Below, one piece after another: positions 1 to 8,125 of a stretch of 64,000 nt of DNA. Under the pieces are notes generated by a model. The model was not told the origin of the DNA. It made no database searches and saw only the letters and a list, made by a program, of their open reading frames with translations. The DNA is from UBA1205 sp045534635 (GTDB lineage: Bacteria > Bacteroidota > Bacteroidia > Bacteroidales > WCHB1-69). Position numbers and translations under genes: made by a program. Location: assembly GCA_045534635.1 (NCBI GenBank), contig JAZSKB010000039.1, forward strand, positions 83,805 through 147,804, in the 5' to 3' direction. The stretch's first letter is position 1. Each line of letters begins with the position of its first letter.

Positions 1-489
1 TTCATTTGGAAACCATCTTTTCCCATCTTTCAATATGCCTTTTTTTGCAGCGTGAGCTATTCTATCTACCGAATCATATGGAACTCGAATAGAATCAGTA
101 TTAAATATATAATCATTTGATTTTGTATAAAATAAAATAGTTTCCTGTGCATTCACAAATTTCTTGCGAGTAGCACTGAAGCCATCTTTTTTATACCACG
201 TTATCCAATTTCTAAGAACAATAGGTTTTTCTCTTAAATGATTAAGTATGATTGCAGAATTATATGCATTATTGAATAGATATATGGACGCAGAGGATTT
301 GCATTTTGATAGAAGTATATCAATCCATTTGAATGTAAAATCAAAGTACTTACTTTCAGTTTTAAAAGTATCCCAATCTGCCTTATGCATATTGTATGGA
401 GGGTCAGCAATAACTAAATCAATAGAAGATTCTCCTAACATCGAAAGAAAATCAAAAACATCCGCTAAATAAATCCTATTGGTTTTCAT
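1..489 (-). CDS. DNA methyltransferase, beta class, 3' part off the window
   Basis: Open reading frame read from ATG at 489 to the window edge (163 codons, no stop). The N-terminus carries IADPPYN at residues 27-33, motif IV of amino-methyltransferases of the N6-adenine/N4-cytosine kind. Having motif IV so close to the N-terminus puts it in the beta class, so the SAM-binding FxGxG motif should lie beyond the left edge. It starts inside the last 14 bases of the upstream methyltransferase gene in another frame, which suggests translational coupling. Two adjacent methyltransferases are typical of systems that recognise an asymmetric site and modify each strand separately; that reading is inference, and no restriction enzyme is visible here. 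Confidence 0.85.
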   Translation of the reverse strand, partial: MKTNRIYLADVFDFLSMLGESSIDLVIADPPYNMHKADWDTFKTESKYFDFTFKWIDILLSKCKSSASIYLFNNAYNSAIILNHLREKPIVLRNWITWYKKDGFSATRKKFVNAQETILFYTKSNDYIFNTDSIRVPYDSVDRIAHAAKKGILKDGKRWFPNE

Positions 490-1351
490 AATCAACTAAT
501 TTTAGTTTTTTTTCTATTAAAGGCTTATAATTTTCATAAATCTCATAACCCACATAGTATCGATTCAAAGATTTTGCCACTTTCAATGTTGTACCGCTAC
601 CAGCAAAAGGGTCTAAAACAACATCGTCAACACAACTAAAAAGCCGTATACAACGATAAGGAATTGCTTCGGGCATTATAGCAGAGTGTTTTCCATATGC
701 GATATCACTTTTATTTGGTATTGGTATGTCCCATATTTGCTTTGTGAAGGTCGTCCATTCTTGCTCAGAGAGTTTGCTTTTTTCCTTATTATCAGTAGTT
801 GGAAACTCTGGGATACCATCTTTTACATAAATAGTGATAAATTCTGTTGTATTTTGAGCATAAAAATTCCTTGGATAAGGATAACTTCCAAACATCAACC
901 GTTTTGACGAATTAATTCTATTCCAAATATACAAATCCATCAAATACAAATTAGTGTTATTCAAAACACTCTGTTGAATACTACTTTGAATATCAAATAT
1001 ATGACGATTATAATGCGTAGTCATTTCTTTTTTAAACATGGGCATTAGAGGTACATTGATACACAATTTACCATTAGGTTTTAATACGCGTTCGCACTCT
1101 TTCCACACCGTTAGTAAAGAATCAATATACTCATCAAAATTTTGACAAGCACCAATGTCAACATCTTTGCTATTAGAATGTTTCTTAAACTGATAACCAT
1201 CTTTTGAATAGTCTTTGATATTAAAGTATGGTGGAGACGTTACAATTAGTTGCACACTTCCATTGGGCAATTCCAACATTTGTTCTGAACTATGCCAAAA
1301 CACCTTATCCAAAAAATTTGGTTTGTGTTTTTCCATTTTTTTACCTTGCAT
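476..1351 (-). CDS. DNA methyltransferase, beta class (N4-cytosine or N6-adenine)
   Basis: A 291-residue protein with motif IV TSPPY at residues 38-42 and the SAM-binding motif DPFAGSGTT at 247-255. The order IV then I defines the beta class; the roughly 190 residues between them would hold the target-recognition region. TSPPY is the form most often seen in N4-cytosine enzymes, while adenine enzymes more often have D/NPPY, so m4C is slightly favoured. The ATG at 1351 (MQGKK) and one at 1336 (MEKHK) are both possible starts. The gene overlaps the next methyltransferase by 14 bases and is preceded by a structured leader (1392-1546). Confidence 0.9.
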   Translation of the reverse strand: MQGKKMEKHKPNFLDKVFWHSSEQMLELPNGSVQLIVTSPPYFNIKDYSKDGYQFKKHSNSKDVDIGACQNFDEYIDSLLTVWKECERVLKPNGKLCINVPLMPMFKKEMTTHYNRHIFDIQSSIQQSVLNNTNLYLMDLYIWNRINSSKRLMFGSYPYPRNFYAQNTTEFITIYVKDGIPEFPTTDNKEKSKLSEQEWTTFTKQIWDIPIPNKSDIAYGKHSAIMPEAIPYRCIRLFSCVDDVVLDPFAGSGTTLKVAKSLNRYYVGYEIYENYKPLIEKKLKLVDYENQ

Positions 1352-1391
1352 TTTAGGCGTTTAGCATCTATCGGATTTTCAGGCATCTTTA

Positions 1392-1546
1392 GGACATAAA
1401 AAATGTGGACTCTGACATTATCCACATTCTAAAGGCCCTGAGATTGCCTGATTCCTTAGATAAGCCAAAGCCCACGCAAGCGTAGGCATTTACTGACTTA
1501 TTCTTCAAGGAATCTATATCTAACAATTTCTCAGGTTCTTAGAATG
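1392..1546 (-). ncRNA. Structured leader RNA of the methyltransferase operon, attenuator-like
   Basis: Read on the minus strand, nested perfect stems can be drawn: CATTCTAA (1539-1546) with TTAGAATG (1425-1432); CCTGAGA (1529-1535) with TCTCAGG (1437-1443); GATTCCTT (1507-1514) with AAGGAATC (1450-1457); and an 8-bp hairpin at 1470-1487 with a 2-base loop and one G-T pair. The 3' end is a hairpin AATGTGGA/TCCACATT (1403-1410 region with 1420-1427) followed by a T run, like an intrinsic terminator. Its 5' arm shares bases with the 3' arm of the outer stem, so the two folds exclude each other. The final 12 bases (1392-1403) recur exactly at the end of a second leader at 36386-36397. No known RNA family was recognised. 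Confidence 0.55.
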
Positions 1547-1671
1547 TTCCGAATAAATAGCAAACGCTATGATTAATACTATTTTATTTTAAATTTCTAT
1601 TTTCTATATATTTTTTATTTAATTAAAAATCAATTATATATTACTTTTCACAAAGATGAAGAAGTAATTTA

Positions 1672-1679
1672 CAAAGATA
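1672..1679 (-). promoter_or_regulatory. Promoter -7 box for the methyltransferase operon
   Basis: Minus strand reads TATCTTTG, a match to the Bacteroidota -7 consensus TAnnTTTG. It would start transcription near 1665 and give a leader of about 315 bases containing the structured element. No convincing -33 box was found. Confidence 0.45.
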
Positions 1680-1737
1680 TATCTTTTTTAACACAAATTT
1701 ATTTTTTTAGAAAAAATTTTGTTTTCAGTCACTTTTT

Positions 1738-1985
1738 TTCGGAGTCTGAGCCTGCCGAAGACAACGAAAAAACTCATGAAATACGGAGGTTTCGACAGGC
1801 TCAACCTCCGAAGATAAAACTCATGAATTTCGGTGTCTGAGCCTGTCGAAGACACCGAAAGAAAAACAGACACCGAAAAAAAACACAAAAGCAATGACGT
1901 TGCAGAAATAGTATTTATTTTTTCGGAGGTTTCGACAGGCTCAACCTCCATTGATAAAAAAATATAAAAGCAACAATGTTGCAAA
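1738..1985. repeat. Cluster of four dispersed hairpin repeats with a GCAACAATGTTGC palindrome
   Basis: Four inverted repeats share the loop sequence TTCGRCAGGCTC: 1744-1762 (GTCT/AGAC), 1784-1810 (CGGAGGTT/AACCTCCG), 1828-1860 (TTTCGGTGTC/GACACCGAAA) and 1925-1949 (GGAGGTT/AACCTCC). They alternate between an AGGTT type and a GTGTC type. The last is followed by an AT-rich spacer and the palindrome GCAACAATGTTGC near 1970-1982. The same units recur near 6650, 34090 and 36720, always between genes, so this is a dispersed repeat family of the genome. Confidence 0.85.
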
Positions 1986-1992
1986 AAAATGT

Positions 1993-2000
1993 TATCTTTG
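1993..2000 (+). promoter_or_regulatory. Promoter -7 box for dnaG
   Basis: TATCTTTG matches TAnnTTTG and lies 50 bases before the dnaG ATG. It sits directly at the downstream edge of the dispersed repeat unit, as does a similar TATTTTTG near 6734. Confidence 0.45.
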
Positions 2001-2049
2001 CATTTGTAAAAGAACACATACTGTTCCTTTATAAAATATTGTTTTCGTT

Positions 2050-4092
2050 ATGATTAAGCCAGAAGACAGAGATAGGATATTAGATGCATGTCGTATAGAA
2101 GAAGTTGTCGGGGACTTTGTAAGTCTTACTCGTCGAGGAACTTCTTACGTTGGATTATGTCCATTTCACGCTGAAAAAACACCATCATTTCATGTAACAC
2201 CATCAAAAAATATATGCAAATGTTTTGGTTGTGGAGAAGGTGGAGATTCTGCAAGTTTTATAATGAAACATGAACATTATTCTTATCCTGAAGCATTACG
2301 ATATTTAGCAAAAAAATACGGCATAGAAATCAAAGAAGAGGAACAAACACCCGAAGAAATCAAAAATTACAACGAACGAGAAAAACAATTTTCTGTAAAT
2401 AATTATGCCAAAAACTATTTTATTGAACAATTGCTTCAGACAGAAGAAGGTCGTAACATTGCACTATCCTATTTTAAACAAAGAGGTTACGATAACAAAA
2501 CAATAGAAAAATTTCAACTTGGATATTGCCCCAAAAGCAAAGATAGTTTTACCCAAGAAGCACTTCGTAACGGATATAATATAGACACACTCAAAGATGC
2601 AGGATTGAGTATAATAAAAGGAGACAACGATTATATTGATAAATTTAGAGAAAGGGTTATTTTCCCTATTCAAAATATTTCTGGTCGAACAATAGCATTT
2701 GGCGGAAGAATTATGTCTTCTGGACAAAACGAAAAAACCGCAAAATACATCAATAGTCCAGAAACATTAATTTATCACAAAAGTGATGTTTTATATGGTA
2801 TTTTCCTTGCTAAAAGTGCCATTAGTAAACAAGACAAATGTTATCTTGTTGAAGGTTATGCCGATGTAATATCAATGCACCAGTTAGGCATTGAAAATGT
2901 TGTTGCCTCTTCTGGAACGTCGCTCACCTCTGGACAAATAAAACTTATCAAACGTTTTACCAATAATATTACCATTATCTACGATGGCGATAATGCTGGT
3001 ATCAAAGCCGCTCTAAAAGGAGTTTCTTTGATATTGCAAGAAGATATGAACGTTCGTGTAGTTTTGTTGCCAGAAAAAGAAGACCCCGATTCTTTTGCAC
3101 AAGCACATACATTAGAAGAAACGCAAGATTATATTGATAAACATGAACAAAGTTTTATCGAATTTAAAATCCAACTTTTATTACAAAACGCTGGCAACGA
3201 TTTGGGCAAACGTGCTGATGCTATTTCAAATATCGCAGCAGATATTGCTTTAATAAAAGATAGACTCAAAAGGGCTTTGTTTATCAAACAATGTAGTACT
3301 TTGCTCAATATTTCTGAGGAAGATTTGGCTTCAAGTGTCCAAAAATCTTATCAAAAAATATTTTACCAACAAAAAGGAAATTTTAGCACTTCTGAAACAG
3401 CACAAAATACTGAAATTGAAATAATTTCTCCTCAAAAAAAACATCCAAAAGAATTATTACCGCTCAAATCTGATTCAATATTAGATATTGCAGAACGAGA
3501 ATTATTAAAATTGCTCATAAATAAAGGATGTTCTATTATTAATCTTCCGCAAGAAGATGATAACGAAGAATATACACCCATTTTTGAAAGATTGGACAAT
3601 TATATTTTTCAAGATTTATATCAGTTAGATGACGAATTAACATTGAACAATCATGGTATCAACAATCCGCTTTATCGTAAATTGTTTGATATGTATGCCA
3701 ATTATGCAGAAAAATACAATACCAATCCCATAGAAATGATACTCAAAAATGAAGCCGAACAACATGAAATTTGCGATTTGATAATTGAACTTACCAATAT
3801 AGAAACATTTTCAGAAAAAGAAAGCAACAATTATATAAAAGGAAATCAACAAAATAACGAAACCATCAAAACCATAGACAACGACCCTTCTAAATTACAC
3901 GAACACGCTATTCGCATTCTACAAAGGATTCGTTTGTTTTGGGTGCAAAAATGCAGAAATACTTTCATTGACAAACTAAACAATCCCAATTTATCGGAAG
4001 AAGAAATTGATAAAATATTTAAAAAAATCGAAGAATTGAATAGTCTAAACCTTAAAATGGAAAATATTTTAGGGACCTCATATCGTGAATAA
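2050..4092 (+). CDS. dnaG: DNA primase DnaG
   Basis: A 680-residue primase that makes RNA primers at the replication fork. The N-terminal CHC2 zinc finger has ligands C37, H40, C58 and C61 (CPFH ... CFGC). The TOPRIM core shows the VEGYADVIS acidic motif and the DGDNAG motif, and the C-terminal region is of the size expected for the helicase-interaction domain. The gene ends two bases before priA, so the two replication genes form an operon driven from the -7 box at 1993-2000. Confidence 0.97.
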   Translation: MIKPEDRDRILDACRIEEVVGDFVSLTRRGTSYVGLCPFHAEKTPSFHVTPSKNICKCFGCGEGGDSASFIMKHEHYSYPEALRYLAKKYGIEIKEEEQTPEEIKNYNEREKQFSVNNYAKNYFIEQLLQTEEGRNIALSYFKQRGYDNKTIEKFQLGYCPKSKDSFTQEALRNGYNIDTLKDAGLSIIKGDNDYIDKFRERVIFPIQNISGRTIAFGGRIMSSGQNEKTAKYINSPETLIYHKSDVLYGIFLAKSAISKQDKCYLVEGYADVISMHQLGIENVVASSGTSLTSGQIKLIKRFTNNITIIYDGDNAGIKAALKGVSLILQEDMNVRVVLLPEKEDPDSFAQAHTLEETQDYIDKHEQSFIEFKIQLLLQNAGNDLGKRADAISNIAADIALIKDRLKRALFIKQCSTLLNISEEDLASSVQKSYQKIFYQQKGNFSTSETAQNTEIEIISPQKKHPKELLPLKSDSILDIAERELLKLLINKGCSIINLPQEDDNEEYTPIFERLDNYIFQDLYQLDDELTLNNHGINNPLYRKLFDMYANYAEKYNTNPIEMILKNEAEQHEICDLIIELTNIETFSEKESNNYIKGNQQNNETIKTIDNDPSKLHEHAIRILQRIRLFWVQKCRNTFIDKLNNPNLSEEEIDKIFKKIEELNSLNLKMENILGTSYRE

Positions 4093-4094
4093 TT

Positions 4095-6569
4095 ATGCAA
4101 GATGTTTATGTAGATGTTTTATTACCATTATCATTAAGTAATACTTTTACTTATAGAGCGACTCAATTTTCTGAAAATCTTGCTATTGGAAAAAGAGTTC
4201 TTATTAATTTTGGCAAAAATAAATTTTATTCTGCACTTATTTACAACATACATCAACAACGCCCACAAGGATATATTATTAAAGATGTTTTATCAATTTT
4301 AGATACTCAACCAATTGTAAACAAAGTTCAATTAGAATTTTGGAAATGGATTGCCAATTACTATATGTGTTCTATTGGAGAAGTTATGGCAGCGGCTTTA
4401 CCTTCTGTATTTCAACTTAGTAGCGAAACTTTAGTTGCTATTCACCCAGATTTCAATGGAGACATTTCTTCTCTCAATCATCAAGAGATTGCTATTTTAG
4501 AATTGTTAGAACAACAAAAAACCGCAAATTTTAAAGACATCTCAAAAACATTGGGAAATGTTTACGTAATGAGTCAAGTTAGAAATATGATTGACAAATC
4601 TTTGCTTATTTTATGCGAAGATATTGAAGAAAAATTTCGACAACGACAAGAAACATTTATTGAACTTTCAACAAAATATCAAAATGATGAATCTGCACTT
4701 AGTCAATTATTCAACGATTTAGAGAAAAGTAAAAAAACACACCAACAAGCAGACGCATTGCTTGCATTTTTAGCACTATGCCAACAAAAAGGGATTCAAA
4801 AATTAAAAAAATCCGAACTTTTGTTACAATCCTCTATCACAGAAAGCAGACTCTCGTCATTAATAAAGAAAGGTATTTTAAATAGTTGTCAAATGCCTGT
4901 AAGCCGTTGGACATATCATTCTAATACAAACGAAGTTGATAATATTCAACTTAGTACACAACAAAATACTGCCTTTCAATCTATATTGAATTCATTTCAA
5001 GAAAAAAATAGCGTTTTACTTCACGGTGTCACAGGGAGTGGTAAAACAGAAATATATATCAAACTAATACAACATTATATAAATCAAGATAAACAAATAC
5101 TTTATTTATTACCAGAGATAGCACTTACAGAACAAATTATCAATCGATTACGAGCATATTTCGGAGATAATGTAGGTATTTATCATTCAAAATATAATCC
5201 GCAACAACGGGCAGAAATTTGGCAAGAACAACTAAAAAAACAAAACAAACGTTTCAAAATTATTTTAGGCACTCGTTCTGCTATATTTTTACCTTTTGAC
5301 AATCTTGGTTTAATCATCGTTGACGAGGAACACGATAGTTCTTACAAACAATTTGACCCTGCTCCCCGTTACAATGCTCGTGATGCGGCTATGATTTTGG
5401 CTCAAAAATTTAAAGCAAAAGTATTGCTCGGTTCTGCAACACCTTGTTTAGAATCTTATTACAATGCAAAAATAAATAAATACGCGTATATTTCTCTTAA
5501 TGAGCGTTTTGGCAGACTACAACTTCCTCAATTAGAACTTATTGATATAAAAAAAGCCTCTTTCGCTCATCAAATGAAATCGCATTATTCTCAACAACTT
5601 TTAGACAAAATTCAAGAAACATTGGATAAAAATCAACAAGTAATATTGTTTCAGAATAGGCGTGGTTTTTCCTTACATTTGGAATGTCCTCAATGCGGTT
5701 ACATTCCACATTGTAAACATTGCGACGTTACGCTCACCTATCATAAAAAAAGCAATAATCTTCGTTGTCACTATTGCGGTTTCGCTATCGCAGTAACAAA
5801 TACTTGTCCTCAATGTGGACACAATACACTGGAAATGAAAGGTTTTGGAACAGAAAAAGTTGAAGATGAACTAAAACAATATTTTCCTAATGCAAAAATT
5901 GTTCGTTTAGACCATGATTCTACTCGAAACAAAAATGCTCATAATCAAATTATTGATGATTTTCAAAATGGGCGTACCAACATTTTAGTCGGTACTCAAA
6001 TGGTAACAAAAGGATTAGATTTCGACAATGTAAATCTTGTTGGAGTGCTCAACGCTGACAATATGCTCAATTTTCCAGATTTTCGTGCTTACGAAAGAAC
6101 TTTTCAACTGCTAATGCAAGTAAGTGGACGGGCTGGACGAAAGAAAGAACAAGGTTTAGTTATCATTCAAACAAGAAACCCTCAACACGATATTTTTAAA
6201 TATCTAAAAAACAACGATTACAATTCGCTAATCGAACGGTTGATTGTTGAAAGAAAAAAATTTTTCTACCCACCTTGGTCTCGATTGATAAAAATAGGAA
6301 TACAACATCATAATCAAGATTTTCTTGATATGGCTTCTGCTCAATTCGCGACAATATTACGGAAACACATCTCTATTCCAATTTATGGTCCAGAATATGC
6401 TCTCATTACCAAGTTAAAAAACAAATTTCGTAAAGAAATTACTATAAAACTCCCTATAAATAAGAATCTGGAACTCTATAAACAACAAATTTTAATTGCA
6501 ATACAAGAAACCAGAACGCTAAAAAATTACTCTTCGTTGACATTCGTTTTAGATGTTGACAATTACTAA
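4095..6569 (+). CDS. priA: Primosomal protein N' (PriA replication-restart helicase)
   Basis: An 824-residue superfamily 2 helicase that recognises abandoned forks and reloads the replisome. It has an N-terminal 3'-end-binding region, a Walker A motif GVTGSGKTE, a Walker B motif DEEHD, and a zinc-binding insert with paired CxxC motifs (CPQCGY, CKHC, CHYC, CPQC), followed by the C-terminal helicase domain with the QVSGRAGR motif VI. It begins 2 bases after the dnaG stop, an expected functional pairing. Confidence 0.97.
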   Translation: MQDVYVDVLLPLSLSNTFTYRATQFSENLAIGKRVLINFGKNKFYSALIYNIHQQRPQGYIIKDVLSILDTQPIVNKVQLEFWKWIANYYMCSIGEVMAAALPSVFQLSSETLVAIHPDFNGDISSLNHQEIAILELLEQQKTANFKDISKTLGNVYVMSQVRNMIDKSLLILCEDIEEKFRQRQETFIELSTKYQNDESALSQLFNDLEKSKKTHQQADALLAFLALCQQKGIQKLKKSELLLQSSITESRLSSLIKKGILNSCQMPVSRWTYHSNTNEVDNIQLSTQQNTAFQSILNSFQEKNSVLLHGVTGSGKTEIYIKLIQHYINQDKQILYLLPEIALTEQIINRLRAYFGDNVGIYHSKYNPQQRAEIWQEQLKKQNKRFKIILGTRSAIFLPFDNLGLIIVDEEHDSSYKQFDPAPRYNARDAAMILAQKFKAKVLLGSATPCLESYYNAKINKYAYISLNERFGRLQLPQLELIDIKKASFAHQMKSHYSQQLLDKIQETLDKNQQVILFQNRRGFSLHLECPQCGYIPHCKHCDVTLTYHKKSNNLRCHYCGFAIAVTNTCPQCGHNTLEMKGFGTEKVEDELKQYFPNAKIVRLDHDSTRNKNAHNQIIDDFQNGRTNILVGTQMVTKGLDFDNVNLVGVLNADNMLNFPDFRAYERTFQLLMQVSGRAGRKKEQGLVIIQTRNPQHDIFKYLKNNDYNSLIERLIVERKKFFYPPWSRLIKIGIQHHNQDFLDMASAQFATILRKHISIPIYGPEYALITKLKNKFRKEITIKLPINKNLELYKQQILIAIQETRTLKNYSSLTFVLDVDNY

Positions 6570-6644
6570 CAAAACTTTGTTGCTCAACACTAAACAATTC
6601 ATTATTAAACACATAGAACACATCACACATAGTCTATTTATTAT

Positions 6645-6745
6645 TTCGATGTCTTCGGCAGGCTCAGACACCCGACTTAGGCTCAACCTCCATTGATAAA
6701 AAAATATAAAAGCAACAACGTTGCAAAAAATGTCTATTTTTGTAC
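6645..6745 (+). repeat. Dispersed hairpin repeat, chimeric copy
   Basis: TGTCTTCGGCAGGCTCAGACA forms a GTGTC-type hairpin (about 6650-6670). It runs directly into the right half of an AGGTT-type unit (GGCTCAACCTCC, then the AT-rich spacer and GCAACAACGTTGC at about 6711-6723). The tail ends in TATTTTTG, a possible -7 box. This looks like a recombination between two unit types seen side by side at 1784-1985. Confidence 0.75.
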
Positions 6746-6848
6746 AAAAGTAGCATTATTTTATTTTTTTGGAAAAAAACAATCCCTATTTATAACTTTC
6801 CAAGTTGAATTTATAATTATAAATTTCATTTTGCATTAAAAAAAATGT

Positions 6849-6856
6849 TACCTTTG
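6849..6856 (+). promoter_or_regulatory. Promoter -7 box for the DUF1573-yajC-ribBA gene run
   Basis: TACCTTTG matches TAnnTTTG and lies 25 bases before the ATG at 6882. A TTTTG at 6829-6833 could be the -33 element, though the 15-base gap is shorter than usual. Confidence 0.5.
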
Positions 6857-6881
6857 CAAAAAGTTATAAATACAAAAAATA

Positions 6882-7340
6882 ATGAACTTGATAAATAAGT
6901 TGATAAAAATATTAACAGCGATTTTCGTTGTTTTTTTTATAATAAGTTGCCAAAGAAATTCTCAACAAAATATTGATACATCTGTTGTGAATATTCCAAT
7001 TAGTGCAGACAAAAGTGATAGTTCTACTATGCCTAAAATCACTTTTGAAAGTTTAAATCATGATTTTGGAACCCTAATGCAAGGAGAAAAAGTAAGTTAT
7101 ACTTACCATTTTACCAATACAGGAAAATCTCCTTTAATTGTTTCAGCCGTAATACCTTCATGTGGTTGCACGGTAGCCCAATTTACACGAACCCCAATTC
7201 TTCCTAGCAAAAAAGGAGAAATTTGTATCAATTTCAATACAGAAACAAAACAAGGTCTTGTTAATAGTAGCATTGTTGTACAAGCCAATACCTACCCTTC
7301 TGAAACAAGATTATCATTTACAGCAACCGTAAAAAAATAA
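6882..7340 (+). CDS. DUF1573 lipoprotein
   Basis: A 152-residue exported protein. A hydrophobic segment (residues 10-22) ends in the lipobox IISC, so C23 should be lipidated. The mature part is one DUF1573 domain (FGTLMQGEKVSYTYHFTNTG ... SCGCT), an immunoglobulin-like fold common in Bacteroidota and of unknown function. It leads a run of closely spaced plus-strand genes that continues with yajC. Confidence 0.88.
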   Translation: MNLINKLIKILTAIFVVFFIISCQRNSQQNIDTSVVNIPISADKSDSSTMPKITFESLNHDFGTLMQGEKVSYTYHFTNTGKSPLIVSAVIPSCGCTVAQFTRTPILPSKKGEICINFNTETKQGLVNSSIVVQANTYPSETRLSFTATVKK

Positions 7341-7362
7341 AAAACATTAAAATATATATACA

Positions 7363-7686
7363 ATGAACTTAATAAATATCATTCTTTTTGCAAGTCCCAA
7401 TGGACAACAAGCCACAAACGGCGGTGGTTTTTCATTTTTCTTTTTCATCATTCTAATGATGTTAATTATGTGGCTTTTTATGATTCGTCCACAACAAAAA
7501 AAGAACAAAGAAGCACAAAAATTTAGAGATAGTTTAGAAAAAGGTACAAAAGTAATTACCATTGGTGGTTTACATGGAAAAATTTGTGATATTCAAGATG
7601 ATACAGTTTGCCTCGAAACCGAAGATGGAAGCAAAATAAGAGTAGAAAAAAATGCTATTGCTCAAAATGCAATAGAGAAAAAATAA
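7363..7686 (+). CDS. yajC: Preprotein translocase subunit YajC
   Basis: A 107-residue inner-membrane protein with one transmembrane segment (about residues 19-41, phenylalanine-rich) followed by the family signature MIRPQQKKNKE and a small cytoplasmic domain. YajC associates with SecDF at the Sec translocon. It lies 22 bases after the DUF1573 gene and 6 before the YbbR-like gene; the yajC-ybbR order is common in Bacteroidota. Confidence 0.95.
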   Translation: MNLINIILFASPNGQQATNGGGFSFFFFIILMMLIMWLFMIRPQQKKNKEAQKFRDSLEKGTKVITIGGLHGKICDIQDDTVCLETEDGSKIRVEKNAIAQNAIEKK

Positions 7687-7692
7687 TTATAC

Positions 7693-8103
7693 ATGGCAAA
7701 ATTGTCTTTGAATCGGTATAGCCATTTGTTTATTTGTCTTATTATTGCCATTTTGGCATGGTTGGCTGTGCAAATGTCAGATACTCATAAACAAATTTAT
7801 CCTTTTAAAATTCAATTTATTAATCTTCCTGAAGGAAAATATATTTCGTATCAATCAGATACAATTGTTGATATTACATTCAATGCCTCAGGAATCAAAC
7901 TTTTACCAATTGAATTTAAACGGAAAATATTGAATATTGACCTAACGCAAATCGCTTACAAAAAAGATAATAAAAACAATATTTCTATCAATAAATCTGC
8001 TATTGTTGAATACATGACACAACAAGGCTATCCTTCCGATGATATAGACATTGCAAATATAAAAAATATCACTATCAAATTAGAATCAATTCCTGTTGAA
8101 TAG
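7693..8103 (+). CDS. YbbR-like membrane-anchored protein, short
   Basis: A 136-residue protein with an N-terminal transmembrane segment (about 12-28, LAWLAVQ) and one extracytoplasmic beta-rich domain. The position directly after yajC and the IYPFKIQFINLPEG opening fit the YbbR-like proteins of Bacteroidota. Those are usually over 300 residues, so this copy keeps only about one repeat. The following ribBA gene starts 22 bases after its stop. Assignment rests mainly on context and topology. Confidence 0.6.
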   Translation: MAKLSLNRYSHLFICLIIAILAWLAVQMSDTHKQIYPFKIQFINLPEGKYISYQSDTIVDITFNASGIKLLPIEFKRKILNIDLTQIAYKKDNKNNISINKSAIVEYMTQQGYPSDDIDIANIKNITIKLESIPVE

Positions 8104-8125
8104 ATTTTATAAACAAACAAGAACA

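Larger units (their letters stand above)
1352..2049. other. Intergenic region: divergent leaders and hairpin repeats
   Basis: About 700 bases without a credible gene between the divergently transcribed methyltransferase and dnaG. From left to right it holds the structured leader (1392-1546), a very AT-rich stretch with the minus-strand -7 box, the four-hairpin repeat cluster (1738-1985) and the dnaG -7 box. An open frame at 1688-2017 on the minus strand is encoded mostly by the repeats and is not a gene. Confidence 0.8.
6570..6881. other. Intergenic region between priA and the DUF1573 gene
   Basis: Holds the chimeric repeat (6645-6745) and the promoter of the next operon. The rest is AT-rich with no other recognisable feature. 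Confidence 0.7.

Noticed and set aside
1688..2017. 109-codon open frame on the minus strand
   Set aside because: It is encoded almost entirely by the hairpin repeat cluster; its residues follow the repeat units and it has no homologue-like features. Similar repeat-coded frames at 34056-34289 and 36618-36821 were rejected for the same reason.
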